Below are positions 17,928 to 26,425 of a stretch of DNA of 61,690 nt, piece after piece. The notes under the pieces were generated by a model. The model was not told where the DNA came from, did not search any database, and was given only the letters and a program-made list of their open reading frames with translations. The DNA is from Gemmataceae bacterium (lineage in GTDB: Bacteria; Planctomycetota; Planctomycetia; Gemmatales; Gemmataceae), in NCBI GenBank assembly GCA_022616435.1, contig JAKEET010000072.1:1-61690 (forward strand), read 5' to 3'. How positions within the stretch are numbered: position 1 is the first letter of the stretch; each line of letters opens with the position of its first letter. Position numbers and translations under genes: made by a program.

Positions 17928-18591
17928 CCGAAATCCGGGGGCGGGCGGCCCACGTCCAGTGCCGGTCGCTAGTGGCCTCCACCGTCTCGGCAGCGAAACC
18001 GAACGGCGCGACCAGCTCGCGGACTTCCTCCAGCGTCAACGCCGCCCGCAGGGAATCCTCGAACATCTGCCGTTGATGCTCGTTGGCCTGTCCCGCGTAC
18101 GTCTCGACGATTCGCCGGACCGCGTCGTCGTCGGCCGGCCGCAGCAGGTCGCGGACGAAGATCAAGCCGGCGGAGCGAGCGACACGGACCATCTCGGCGA
18201 TCACGGTTTCGGGCGAGGGCGCGTGATGCACGATGCTGTTGGAGATGACCGCCAGGAAGGAACCGTCGGCATAAGGCAGCCGCTTGGCGTCGCAGAGCTG
18301 GAGGCGGATGCGCTCGTCCAGGCCGGCGTCGACGACGTTCTGTTGCGCGACCGCGAGCATGTGCCGCGCCAGGTCGACGGCCAGGACGGTTGCCGTGGGG
18401 TGCTGGCGGCACAGCTCGATGGGGATCTGAGCGGTGCCGGCGCCGACGTCGAGGACAGCGCCGCCGCCGTCCCAGAGTGGGAGAAAGTCGGCGACGAAGA
18501 CGCGATTGACCTGGCTGTGGTCCATGGCGTCGTAGTCGCGCGCTTCGCCGGCGGAGTCCATGACCTCCGGTTCGAGCACCCGCGGCAACAT
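17878..18591 (-). CDS. Class I SAM-dependent methyltransferase
   Basis: The protein has 237 residues starting at ATG 18591, five bases after GGAGG; the TTG 18606 that extends the frame overlaps that site. Motif I is AVLDVGAGTAQIPIELC, then TVLAVDLARHML (acidic loop), RIRLQLCDAKRLPYADGSF (motif II) and VISNSIVHHAPSPETVI. These match Methyltransf_25/11 enzymes. The acceptor is unknown. C-terminal residues after WAARPRIS are Pro/Arg-rich and antisense to the cytochrome gene, which suggests that the natural stop was lost and the frame extended into its neighbour. Confidence 0.88.
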   Translation of the reverse strand: MLPRVLEPEVMDSAGEARDYDAMDHSQVNRVFVADFLPLWDGGGAVLDVGAGTAQIPIELCRQHPTATVLAVDLARHMLAVAQQNVVDAGLDERIRLQLCDAKRLPYADGSFLAVISNSIVHHAPSPETVIAEMVRVARSAGLIFVRDLLRPADDDAVRRIVETYAGQANEHQRQMFEDSLRAALTLEEVRELVAPFGFAAETVEATSDRHWTWAARPRISVTGSSDTPPPPGARRR

Positions 18592-18687
18592 CGACGCCTC
18601 CGCCAACGAAACGAGCCCCCGGCTTCGGCCGGAGGCCCGGAGTAGCTTCAGAATCCGCGGCTTACGCCGCTCGGCTCGCCAGGTCTC

Positions 18688-19101
18688 TTACACGGTCACC
18701 AGGTCGCGGACGCGGTTCACGGGCGCCGGATCGGCCGGATCTTGGGGTTGCCGGCGGCCCTGGCGATGCTCTTTGAGTTCCACGAGCAGCTGAGCGCGGA
18801 CTTCGTAATCGACCACGCCGCAGCGGTCCCATTCCCGAATGACGTGGCTGGTCGCGGGGTTGAGGTTGGCGATGCGGTGCAGCCAGCAAATGCCCGCGTC
18901 CATGGTCAGGTGAGCCGTGGCCGGATGGTTCCAGGCGACGTGCGTGGCCAGGCAGCCCATCGGCAAGGCGCGGGTGAAGCTGCCGTGAATCAGCAGCGGG
19001 CTCCCCTTTTCCAGCAACTCGATGAGGCGGTCCAACCCGGCGTCGGTGATGTTGGGCAGCCACGAGGTTCGCAGTTCGTGCAGACATTCGTTGGACAGCA
19101 T
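18688..19101 (-). CDS. Conserved planctomycete protein of unknown function
   Basis: The protein has 137 residues from ATG 19101, preceded by AAAGGAG eight bases upstream. It has no signal or membrane helix. The core LPNITDAGLDRLIELLEKGS, PLLIHGSFTRALPMGCLATH and HPATAHLTMDAGICWLHRIA is dense in His, Cys and Asp residues, so a metal site is conceivable. The last ~35 residues are Arg/Gln/Pro-rich. I do not recognise the family. Between it and the methyltransferase lies a short GC-rich spacer with hairpins. Confidence 0.75.
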   Translation of the reverse strand: MLSNECLHELRTSWLPNITDAGLDRLIELLEKGSPLLIHGSFTRALPMGCLATHVAWNHPATAHLTMDAGICWLHRIANLNPATSHVIREWDRCGVVDYEVRAQLLVELKEHRQGRRQPQDPADPAPVNRVRDLVTV

Positions 19102-19391
19102 GGGGGTACTCCTTTGGGTTAGGCATTCGTCGAGGTCGATAGATTCCAACTCCTTCACGGAGGCAATGTTTGACTACGGCCAGAGGGCCGAGGTTCATGG
19201 GCGGGCGACACGTCGTAAGTCTTCCCCGAGCAACGGGATACACCCAGAATCTGCGGAACGTTGCTGGGGTCAAAAAACCCCGCCGCTCGCAGGCGCGAAA
19301 CAGCGGGGCCGGAACAGAGAAGAGGCCGAGACGAACTAACTACGCAGGGTAATGCCGCCCGAACTGGGTGTCAATAGTGTTTTTGAAAAAA

Positions 19392-19510
19392 TTACAAGCC
19401 CTCGGCCTTCTCCAGCTTCCGGCGAATGCGCTCCAGGGTCCGCTCGACGGTTCGGTCGGTGCATTGCAGGTCCGCGCTGATCTGCGTGACACTGGGTCCG
19501 GCTTTGCGTG
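19392..19510 (-). pseudogene. ECF sigma factor remnant (region 4 only)
   Basis: The minus frame ending at 19392 finishes with VTQISADLQCTDRTVERTLE and RIRRKLEKAEGL. This is the region-4 helix-turn-helix tail of planctomycete ECF sigma factors (typically IAxxLxCSxRTVERxLxxIRxKW). Nothing upstream in any frame resembles regions 2 or 3, so it is a 3' relic of about 40 residues. The rest of 19102-19778 shows no gene. It contains low-complexity sequence such as AACGCCGAAAAGCGCCGAAG and short ORFs I consider noise. Confidence 0.7.
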
Positions 19511-19778
19511 ATCTTTGAAATTGAACCAAGTGCTGCCAAGGAGCTGAAGAAAGATTCGCGACAACACCCGACGCACCAGCGAGTTGCGCCGACGCGTTCC
19601 GGTCGTCGGTGGTCAGCGCCGGACTCAAACTCATCATTTCGAAGGGCCATGAACGCCGAAAAGCGCCGAAGTCCTTGCTGCTGTGCTGATGGTTGGGCTG
19701 GAAGAACGAGAGAACGTTCAATCCGACGCACATCAGGTGGCAAGCTGGCGTTGCTGGCGTTCTGGCATTCTGCTGATC

Positions 19779-21104
19779 TCAAAACCGGAAATTGAGCTGC
19801 ACGAAGCCTTCCACGTCCATCGGCCGCGGACCGGTGACCGGGGTGGCGATGCCGAGGCTCAGCAGCGTGCGACCCTGGCACAGACCGATGTGGACGCCGC
19901 CGGTCAACGTGACGATGTCCGGAACATGGACGACGCTGCTGTTGTCTTCCAGCGGCGTGGTGATGTGGACCTCGAAGTTCGGGGCCACGAACGCGACCGC
20001 GGCGCCGTTCATCGGCATGATGTAGCCGGTGCTCAGGTCGTTGAACAAGAGCGACACGTCGTTGGAGTCGGTGGGGAAGAGCAGCGCGTGGATGCCCTGG
20101 AAATAGAAGTTGCCCGAGCGGCGCACGTAGCCGAACCACGGCTGGATCAGGGTGGAGTTGATGTCGCCGGCGAACGTGTTGATGGCCGGGCCGGTCGGCG
20201 CCGTGACCGCCAGGCCGATGGAGAAGACGTTGCCGGTCACGCGGTCGTTGATCAGGGCGTAGCGCGTGACGACGGTGAGGTCGCCGAAATCGTCGGCGTT
20301 GAAGTCGTCGTCGTGATCGGTCTGGTACAGGGGCAGGCGCAGCTCGACCGAGGCGTCGCCGCCCAGGAAGGTCTTTTCGAAACCGAAGAGCTCGCGATGG
20401 ACGTTGCGGGGTCGTTCGGTCACGATCGCGCCCGGCACGACGGTGGTGACGGTTCCGAACTGGATCGGCTCGACGGTGACGGTGCGCGGCACGCTGCCGC
20501 CTTCGCCGCGCAGGCTGTCGAAATAGTTGTAGGTGAAGAAGCAGCGGTCGGTGGGCTTGGGGCTGGTGTTGTCGGCCACCTTGAACCCGGAGCCGGCGCG
20601 GGAGGTGATGGGATCGCAGACGACAACTTGCCGCACGACCGTTTGGCTTTCAGCCAAGCCGAGGACGAGGATTGGGCCGCTGTTAATGGGCGGATTGGGT
20701 TGATTGTTGGGTCGATTGATGACCGTGGTAATCGTGGAGATGACCGGCACGCGAATGATGCGGAAGCCGCAGTAGCCGCCGAAATCGCCCATGATCTGGG
20801 GCACGCTGACGAACTGGTCGCCGAGCGCGGCGGTGGTTCTGGGCTCCGGCTCGAAGGTCACCTCGGGGGCCGGCTTTTCCGGTTTCTGTGGTGGTTTCTC
20901 CGGGACCGGCTTGGCGGGCGTCGGTTTGGCGCAATCGTCCGAGCCATGCGGTTCGATGCAGTACGGCTGGGAGCGGTGCCAGAACCGCCACTGGGCCTGG
21001 GCTTGCGGCGCCAGCCACAACGGCGGCAGCCACAACAGCATCACGGCGCCGGCGAGAAGCGGCCATCCAAGTCGTCCTTGCGCGGACATTCGCTGCGCGG
21101 GCAT
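19779..21104 (-). CDS. Putative outer-membrane beta-barrel protein
   Basis: The protein has 441 residues. ATG 21104 is chosen because GGAGG lies nine bases upstream, while the ATG at 21113 touches it. A long signal region (GWPLLAGAVMLLWLPPLWLA) ends near AQAQ. A Pro/Lys/Glu linker follows (KPTPAKPVPEKPPQKPEKPA). The rest is beta-rich with alternating strands (SIGLAVTAPTGPA, VAFVAPNFEVHITTPL, TLTGGVHIGLCQGRTLLSLG) and ends in QLNFRF. A terminal Phe on such a strand is the usual BamA recognition signal. It resembles planctomycete transporter-like barrels, but cargo is unknown. It is divergent from the PhoD gene. Confidence 0.8.
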   Translation of the reverse strand: MPAQRMSAQGRLGWPLLAGAVMLLWLPPLWLAPQAQAQWRFWHRSQPYCIEPHGSDDCAKPTPAKPVPEKPPQKPEKPAPEVTFEPEPRTTAALGDQFVSVPQIMGDFGGYCGFRIIRVPVISTITTVINRPNNQPNPPINSGPILVLGLAESQTVVRQVVVCDPITSRAGSGFKVADNTSPKPTDRCFFTYNYFDSLRGEGGSVPRTVTVEPIQFGTVTTVVPGAIVTERPRNVHRELFGFEKTFLGGDASVELRLPLYQTDHDDDFNADDFGDLTVVTRYALINDRVTGNVFSIGLAVTAPTGPAINTFAGDINSTLIQPWFGYVRRSGNFYFQGIHALLFPTDSNDVSLLFNDLSTGYIMPMNGAAVAFVAPNFEVHITTPLEDNSSVVHVPDIVTLTGGVHIGLCQGRTLLSLGIATPVTGPRPMDVEGFVQLNFRF

Positions 21105-21144
21105 CGGCGCCATCCTCCATGCAGGGTTCGGCTCGCTTCGTGGA

Positions 21145-21339
21145 CCAGACTTTCTTGTCTGGGGGCCCGGCGACGGCAGACCGCAACGTCTGCCCGACGC
21201 GACGGCGGCGAATCCCGATTATTGGCTTCGACCGTCACGCCGTCCGCATTGAAGAGAAAGTCAAGATCGGCAACGAAGGGGAAATGAGGTGCTGCGGGGG
21301 ATGCCGGTCGTAGGGGACGGCGTAGCGAAACGCCGCCCC
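21145..21339. repeat. Cluster of three REP-like hairpins in the 397-bp divergent spacer
   Basis: The spacer 21105-21501 has no gene. It holds CCAGAC-TTTCTT-GTCTGG (21145-21162), GGCAGAC-CGCAAC-GTCTGCC (21175-21194) and a GGGGACGGCGT...ACGCCGCCCC hairpin (about 21313-21339). Each is a small palindrome of a different sequence type, suggesting successive insertions upstream of the phosphatase gene. Confidence 0.7.
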
Positions 21340-21501
21340 GGCGTTGGACGAAGACGGCCGGCACAAATTACCCCGTATTGTTCGAGCTTCGGATCGCCTT
21401 CTCGATGAACCTCACCACAGCTCGAAAATTCCTTGCCATCAACTCGCTGCCGGCTTACTTTGCAACCAACACTCGCCCTCCTTCCGAATTGCGAGGACGC
21501 C

Positions 21502-24120
21502 ATGCGCCGCTGGTTGCCGATCTTGACGGTTGTCCTGGGCCACACGTTGCCGTCGCCGGCACAAGAATTCGTCGCTCGCTTCGGCGATGTTCACGAGCGC
21601 ATCTGGGTCGGACCCGAGTTGTGGGCCAATCCCATGGAGGACTGGCGCGTCCACGACGGCCGGCTGGAGTGCACCAGCGGCGGGCCGAACCGTAACGTCC
21701 ACGCCCTGACGCGCGCGGTCGGCAAGCGGCCCGGTGAATTGACGCTCAGCGTCCGCCTCGGCCTCATCGAGCGCGGCGACGGCAAAGGCGCGGCCGGCAA
21801 AGGCGCGGCCGGCAAAGGCGCGGCCGGCAACGGTTCCGCCGGCTTCCGCATCGGCATCCAGGACGAGATCGACGACTACCGGGCCCGGCTCATCTACGGC
21901 CAGGGGATCAACGCCGGCGTGACCACGGCGGGCGATCTCTTCGTCGGCAAGGCCAGCAAAGCCGGCGTCGTTCCGGCCGAAACGTTATCCAAAGGCATCG
22001 AGCTGCGCCTGCACGCCAAACCCGGTCCGGCGGCCGACGCCGCTGCCGTGGTCGTGCTCTCGGCCCACGACGCAGGAGGCAAGGAGCTCGGTTCGGTCAC
22101 GTCGTCGGCGGCGGACGCCCAGCTCTACGGCAACGTCGCGCTCGTCAACAACCACTTCGGCGGCGGCAAGGGCCTGAAGAAAGCGAAGGACGCCGCCGGC
22201 CCGCGCTTCTGGTTCAACGACTGGCGCATCGACGGGTCGCGCGTCGAGCGCCATCCGGACCGCGCCTTCGGTCCCGTGCTCTGGGCGATGCACACGCTCA
22301 GCCGCGGCGTGCTCAAGATGACGGCACAGATGCCGCCGATCAGTGAAAAGGAAAGCCGCGAGGTGATCCTCGAGACCCAGACCAAAGGCGAGTGGAAGCG
22401 TGTGGCGACGGCGAAGATCGAGCCGAAATCGCGCATCGCCCAGTTCCGCGTCGCCGGCTGGAACGACAAGGAGGACGTGAAGTACCGCCTCGCCTATGTG
22501 ATGCGCGCCAAGAACGGGAAGGAAACATCGCATCACTACCACGGCACGGTCCGCCGGGACCCGGTGCACAAGCACACGGTGGTCGTCGCCGCCTTCACCG
22601 GCAATGCCGACTACGGCTTTCCCAATCGCGAGATCGTCCGGAACCTCAAGCACCAGGATCCGGACCTGCTGTTCTTCTCCGGCGACAGCATCTACGAATA
22701 CGTCGGCGGCTATCCGCTCATCCGCACGCCCCCCGACCGCGCCATCCTCAATTATCTTCGCAAGTGGTGGCTGGTCGGCCTTGCCTTCGGCGACCTGATG
22801 CGCGACCGGCCCAGCGTCGCCATCCCCGACGATCACGACGTCTACCAGGGCAACATCTGGGGCAACGGCGGCAACCCGATCACGCTCGCGGAACACGATC
22901 GCGGCGGCTATGTCCAGCACCCCGACATGGTCAACGTCGTCCACATGACCCAGAGCGGCTGCCTCCCCGATCCGTTCGATCCGACGCCGATCAAGCAAGA
23001 CATCAGCGTCTACTACTGCGACCTGCTCTGCGGCAAGGTGAGCTTCGCGGTGATCGCCGATCGCATGTTCAAGTCGGGGCCGAAGGGAAACGTGTCGACG
23101 TGGCCCGGCCGGCCCGATCACGTCAAGGACCCGAAGATCGACATCAAGGCGCTCGACAAGCCGGGGCTGGAGCTGCTGGGCAAGCGGCAGGAGCTGTTCC
23201 TGGAGAAGTGGGGACAGGACTGGAAGGGCATCAACATGCGTTGCGTGCTGTCGCAGACGAACTTCTGCAACGTGGCCAACTACCACGGCGCCAAGGAGGA
23301 GTACCTGATCGCCGATCTCGATTCCGGCGGCTGGCCGCAATCGGCTCGCAACCGCGCCGTGGATCTGATGCGGCGCGCGTTCGCGTTCCACCTGTGCGGC
23401 GACCAGCACCTGGCGACTATCGTGCATTACGGCATCGCCGCGCCGGCCGACGGCAACGTGTCGTTCTGCGTGCCGTCGATCGCCAACTTCTACCCGCGCC
23501 GCTGGCAGCCCGACAAGGAAGGCGTCCCGGTCAAGAACCGGCCGGCGCCCCCCTCGCCCTTCGGGGGAGAGGGTCGGCGTGAGGGGCTGCCCAACACCGG
23601 GGACTATCTCGACGGCCTCAAGAACCACGTCCGCGTCCTGGCCGTCGGCAACCCGGAGGACAAGTATCGCCCCGGCCGGCTGCCGGGGCTGCACGACAAG
23701 GCCTCCGGCTACGGCCTGATCCGCTTCAACACCAAGGACCGCACGATCACCGTCGAGTGCTACCGGTTGCTCGTCGATGTCGCCCAGCCCGGTCCCAAGA
23801 AGGGTAGGGGCGAGGGGCAGTTCGCCGGTTGGCCGCAGACTTTCCACATGCTTGACAATTACGGCCGCAAGCCGAGCGGCGAGCTGCCGATGATCAGCGT
23901 ACGCGGCATGGACGAGCCGGTGGTGCAGGTGATTGACGAGAAAACGAAGCAGGTGGCCTACACGCTGCGCCTGCAGAGCCGCAACTTTCGGCCGATGGTC
24001 TTCTCGAAGGGACCGTTCACGATCCGCGTGGGCGAACCGGGGACGGAGCGCGTGCGGACGTTCAAGGGGGTGACGCCGGGGAAGAAGAAGAAAGGCGGGA
24101 CGCTGGAGGCGGAGTTTTGA
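21502..24120 (+). CDS. PhoD-like alkaline phosphatase family protein, exported
   Basis: The protein has 872 residues with signal peptide MRRWLPILTVVLGHTLPSPA. The first ~330 residues form beta-rich N-terminal domains. The metallophosphatase core follows: ADYGFPNREIV, DLLFFSGDSIYEYVGG, VAIPDDHDVYQGNIWGNGG and FHLCGDQHLATIVHYG. These supply the Asp, His and Asn metal ligands of the PhoD/purple-acid-type site. Such enzymes hydrolyse phosphodiesters or monoesters outside the cytoplasm. Odd features are a GKGAA repeat (three 15-bp units, 21781-21825) and a PSPFGGEGRREG stretch (23547-23585) that look like in-frame repeat insertions. Confidence 0.88.
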   Translation: MRRWLPILTVVLGHTLPSPAQEFVARFGDVHERIWVGPELWANPMEDWRVHDGRLECTSGGPNRNVHALTRAVGKRPGELTLSVRLGLIERGDGKGAAGKGAAGKGAAGNGSAGFRIGIQDEIDDYRARLIYGQGINAGVTTAGDLFVGKASKAGVVPAETLSKGIELRLHAKPGPAADAAAVVVLSAHDAGGKELGSVTSSAADAQLYGNVALVNNHFGGGKGLKKAKDAAGPRFWFNDWRIDGSRVERHPDRAFGPVLWAMHTLSRGVLKMTAQMPPISEKESREVILETQTKGEWKRVATAKIEPKSRIAQFRVAGWNDKEDVKYRLAYVMRAKNGKETSHHYHGTVRRDPVHKHTVVVAAFTGNADYGFPNREIVRNLKHQDPDLLFFSGDSIYEYVGGYPLIRTPPDRAILNYLRKWWLVGLAFGDLMRDRPSVAIPDDHDVYQGNIWGNGGNPITLAEHDRGGYVQHPDMVNVVHMTQSGCLPDPFDPTPIKQDISVYYCDLLCGKVSFAVIADRMFKSGPKGNVSTWPGRPDHVKDPKIDIKALDKPGLELLGKRQELFLEKWGQDWKGINMRCVLSQTNFCNVANYHGAKEEYLIADLDSGGWPQSARNRAVDLMRRAFAFHLCGDQHLATIVHYGIAAPADGNVSFCVPSIANFYPRRWQPDKEGVPVKNRPAPPSPFGGEGRREGLPNTGDYLDGLKNHVRVLAVGNPEDKYRPGRLPGLHDKASGYGLIRFNTKDRTITVECYRLLVDVAQPGPKKGRGEGQFAGWPQTFHMLDNYGRKPSGELPMISVRGMDEPVVQVIDEKTKQVAYTLRLQSRNFRPMVFSKGPFTIRVGEPGTERVRTFKGVTPGKKKKGGTLEAEF

Positions 24121-24154
24121 CAACGAGGAGCCGGTCTGGATTCCGTGACGCAGT

Positions 24155-24201
24155 GAGCCAAACCCCAGGGCTCGCGTTGTTCGCCCTGGGGCTTGGCGCT
24201 C
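24155..24201. terminator. Hairpin between convergent genes
   Basis: GAGCCAAACCCCAGGGC (24155-24171) pairs with GCCCTGGGGCTTGGCGCTC (24183-24201) over an 11-nt loop. It sits between the convergent PhoD and dienelactone hydrolase genes and may stop transcription from both sides. There is no U-tract, so it could equally be a REP element. Confidence 0.55.
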
Positions 24202-24207
24202 GTTGAT

Positions 24208-25023
24208 TTAGATCTTCTTCAGCAGCGCCTTCCATCGTTCCCAACCCGCATCGCGACCCTTGCGGTTGGCCGCGCTGGCACCGGCTTCCTCGCCGGCGCG
24301 CATGAACCCATGCCCGGCCCCCTCGTACGTCACCGGCTCGTAGGCCTTGCCCGCCGCTTTCATCAGCTCCTTCGTGTCGGGAATGGACGCGTTGATGCGG
24401 GCGTCGTTGCCGCCGTAGAACCCGTAGACCGGGCACTGGATGCGCTCCACGGTCTCCTTGGTCAGCGGCGTCATGCCGTAGAAGACGAACGCGGCTTTCA
24501 AGTCCTTGCGATTGGTGGCGAGCCGCATCGTTTGCCCGCCGCCCCAGCAGAACCCGCATACCGTGAGCTTGCCGTTGCATGCTTTCAGCTTGAGGACATA
24601 GTCGGCGGCCGCATTCAGGTCGCCGGTCACCTGGTCGGGCATCTGCGATATCTTGCCGATCGCCTTGGTGGCGTCGCTGGTGCTGGCAAACGAGTCGGTG
24701 TTGCCCCCCTTGGGCCCCATGCCCGACAGGCAATCGGGGGCGATGGCGATGTAACCCGCCTCGGCCAACTGGTCGGCCACGCCGCGGACCCAGTCGGTCA
24801 GCCCCTTGTTCTCATGGATGACGAGCACGGCGGTCGCTTTGTCCTTCACCTCCGGGAAGACCAGGAAACACGCGACCTTGCGGTCGCCGTTCTTGACCAC
24901 GACCCACTCATGGTGGCGCGGCGATTTTTCCAGCCGTTCCTTCACGTCCTGGGCGCTCGCCCATGGGGCGCTCGCCGCCGAAGCCAGGGCGAATACCGTA
25001 CAAAGAACCAGAACCTTGCGCAT
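24208..25023 (-). CDS. Dienelactone hydrolase family protein, exported
   Basis: The protein has 271 residues with signal peptide MRKVLVLCTVFALASAASAP. It is an alpha/beta hydrolase with nucleophile elbow GFCWGGGQ (Cys as in dienelactone hydrolases), acid FYGGNDARI and base EGAGHGFM, giving a Cys-Asp-His triad. Near the N-terminus, AVLVIHENKGLTDWVRGVAD is typical of the family. The reaction is ring opening of dienelactones or hydrolysis of other esters; the native substrate is unknown. GGAGG before ATG 25023 supports the start. Confidence 0.92.
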   Translation of the reverse strand: MRKVLVLCTVFALASAASAPWASAQDVKERLEKSPRHHEWVVVKNGDRKVACFLVFPEVKDKATAVLVIHENKGLTDWVRGVADQLAEAGYIAIAPDCLSGMGPKGGNTDSFASTSDATKAIGKISQMPDQVTGDLNAAADYVLKLKACNGKLTVCGFCWGGGQTMRLATNRKDLKAAFVFYGMTPLTKETVERIQCPVYGFYGGNDARINASIPDTKELMKAAGKAYEPVTYEGAGHGFMRAGEEAGASAANRKGRDAGWERWKALLKKI

Positions 25024-25072
25024 GGGAACCTCCGCGGTAGGCGCCGCGAGCCGTGCGGCGCGGGTAGGAGAA

Positions 25073-25097
25073 AGGTCCGGCTCGGCTCGCCGGACCT
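25073..25097. repeat. REP-like hairpin, family A
   Basis: AGGTCCGGC, a 7-nt loop, then GCCGGACCT form a 25-bp palindrome in the 222-bp divergent spacer before the S1/P1 nuclease. It has the AGGTC...GACCT(AC) frame shared with 28925-29048, 31254-31278 and 57378-57401. Confidence 0.65.
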
Positions 25098-25245
25098 ACT
25101 TCGTTGACGTTCGGGATTCGCGGTTCATTCTAGTTGGGAATCGCGCCGCGGCATGGTAGCTTGATGCGGACCTCGTTGCCACGCCGGGATCCCCGGAAGC
25201 CTATGTCGGCGGCCTGCCCGTTGCCACTCATTGGAGATCGCTGTC

Positions 25246-26268
25246 ATGAAACATTGGGTAGTATTCGTGGTTGCGTTCGTCGCGCCGGCCTGGCGGCCGG
25301 CGTCCGCCCAGGCCTGGAACAGCATCGGCCACATGGCGGTCGCCAAGCTGGCCTACGACCGGCTTTCCGACGGCCAGAAGACCAAGCTCTTCGCGATGCT
25401 GCGCAGCCACCCGCACTTCGACAAGTTCCTGGCCGCCGGCCGGCCGGACGAGATCAGCGAGGTGGAGTGGGTCATCGTCCGCACGTCGGTGTGGCCCGAC
25501 TGGGTGCGGCCGCGCAGCAAGGGCAAGAAAAAGGATCCGCGCGGCGCCGAGGTCACGCGCTATCATCGGTCCGAGGATCATTACGTCAACATCCCGCTCA
25601 TCGATCCCAAGGACGCCGACTCCTTCGCCGGCAAGACGCTGGTCGACCCCGATCTGACGAACATCCTGGACGCTCTCAAGCAGCGCTCCAACGAGGTGCG
25701 CACCAAGACGATGGCCGACGTCGACAAGGCCGTGGCCGTGTGCTGGATCTTCCACCTGGTGGGCGACATCCACCAGCCTTTGCACAACGTCGCCTATTTC
25801 TCGCGGGAGTTTCGCAAGGGCGACATGGGGGGCAACCTGTTCGGCGTCCGCGCCGCCGGCCAGCCCGTCCGCCTGCATTCCTACTGGGACAACCTGCTCG
25901 GCGACGACCCGAACTACGCCGACGACTCGGCCGAGCACCAGGCCCGCATCTACCGCGAGGCCCTGGCGATGGCCGCCCGCCTGCGGACCCGGCAGCTCAC
26001 CGACGCCGAACAGGGGCTGCTCGACAAGAACACGACCATCGCGAGCTGGTCGCAGGAAAGCTATGAGCTGGCCAAGACGGTCGGCTACGCCAAGGCCGAC
26101 GGGACGCCGCTGCCCGGCATCTGGGTCCCGTTCAACGGCAAGGTTCCCGACAAGGCGCCGGACGCCGGCGCTGACTACGTCAAGACCGCCCGCGCCACCG
26201 CGGAAGTACGGATTGTGCTGGCGGGACACCGCCTGGCCGAGCGGATGAAGACGTTACTGGCCAAATAA
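25246..26268 (+). CDS. S1/P1-type zinc nuclease, exported
   Basis: The protein has 340 residues; GGAGAT precedes ATG 25246. The signal peptide ends at about ASAQA, leaving WNSIGHMAVAKLAYDRL, where the N-terminal Trp and His are zinc ligands of S1/P1 nucleases. HHVN-type ligands are seen in EDHYVNIPL. CWIFHLVGDIHQPLHNVAYF and GGNLFGV are the strongest family motifs. S1/P1 enzymes cut single-stranded DNA and RNA and release 5' nucleotides outside the cell, probably for phosphate and nucleoside salvage. The PhoD-like phosphatase nearby fits the same theme. Confidence 0.93.
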   Translation: MKHWVVFVVAFVAPAWRPASAQAWNSIGHMAVAKLAYDRLSDGQKTKLFAMLRSHPHFDKFLAAGRPDEISEVEWVIVRTSVWPDWVRPRSKGKKKDPRGAEVTRYHRSEDHYVNIPLIDPKDADSFAGKTLVDPDLTNILDALKQRSNEVRTKTMADVDKAVAVCWIFHLVGDIHQPLHNVAYFSREFRKGDMGGNLFGVRAAGQPVRLHSYWDNLLGDDPNYADDSAEHQARIYREALAMAARLRTRQLTDAEQGLLDKNTTIASWSQESYELAKTVGYAKADGTPLPGIWVPFNGKVPDKAPDAGADYVKTARATAEVRIVLAGHRLAERMKTLLAK

Positions 26269-26425
26269 GGAATGCCGGCAATCCATTTCTGCTGGCCTGC
26301 GGAGGCCGTTATGTTTGGAGTGGCCTGGCGGTTCATCACCTGACGGGACCCGGCGAACGCTGGAAAATGCTCCGCTGGCGACGTAAAAACTCATCTGGGT
26401 CCCATGGCCTCTAGGCGAGCTCACG

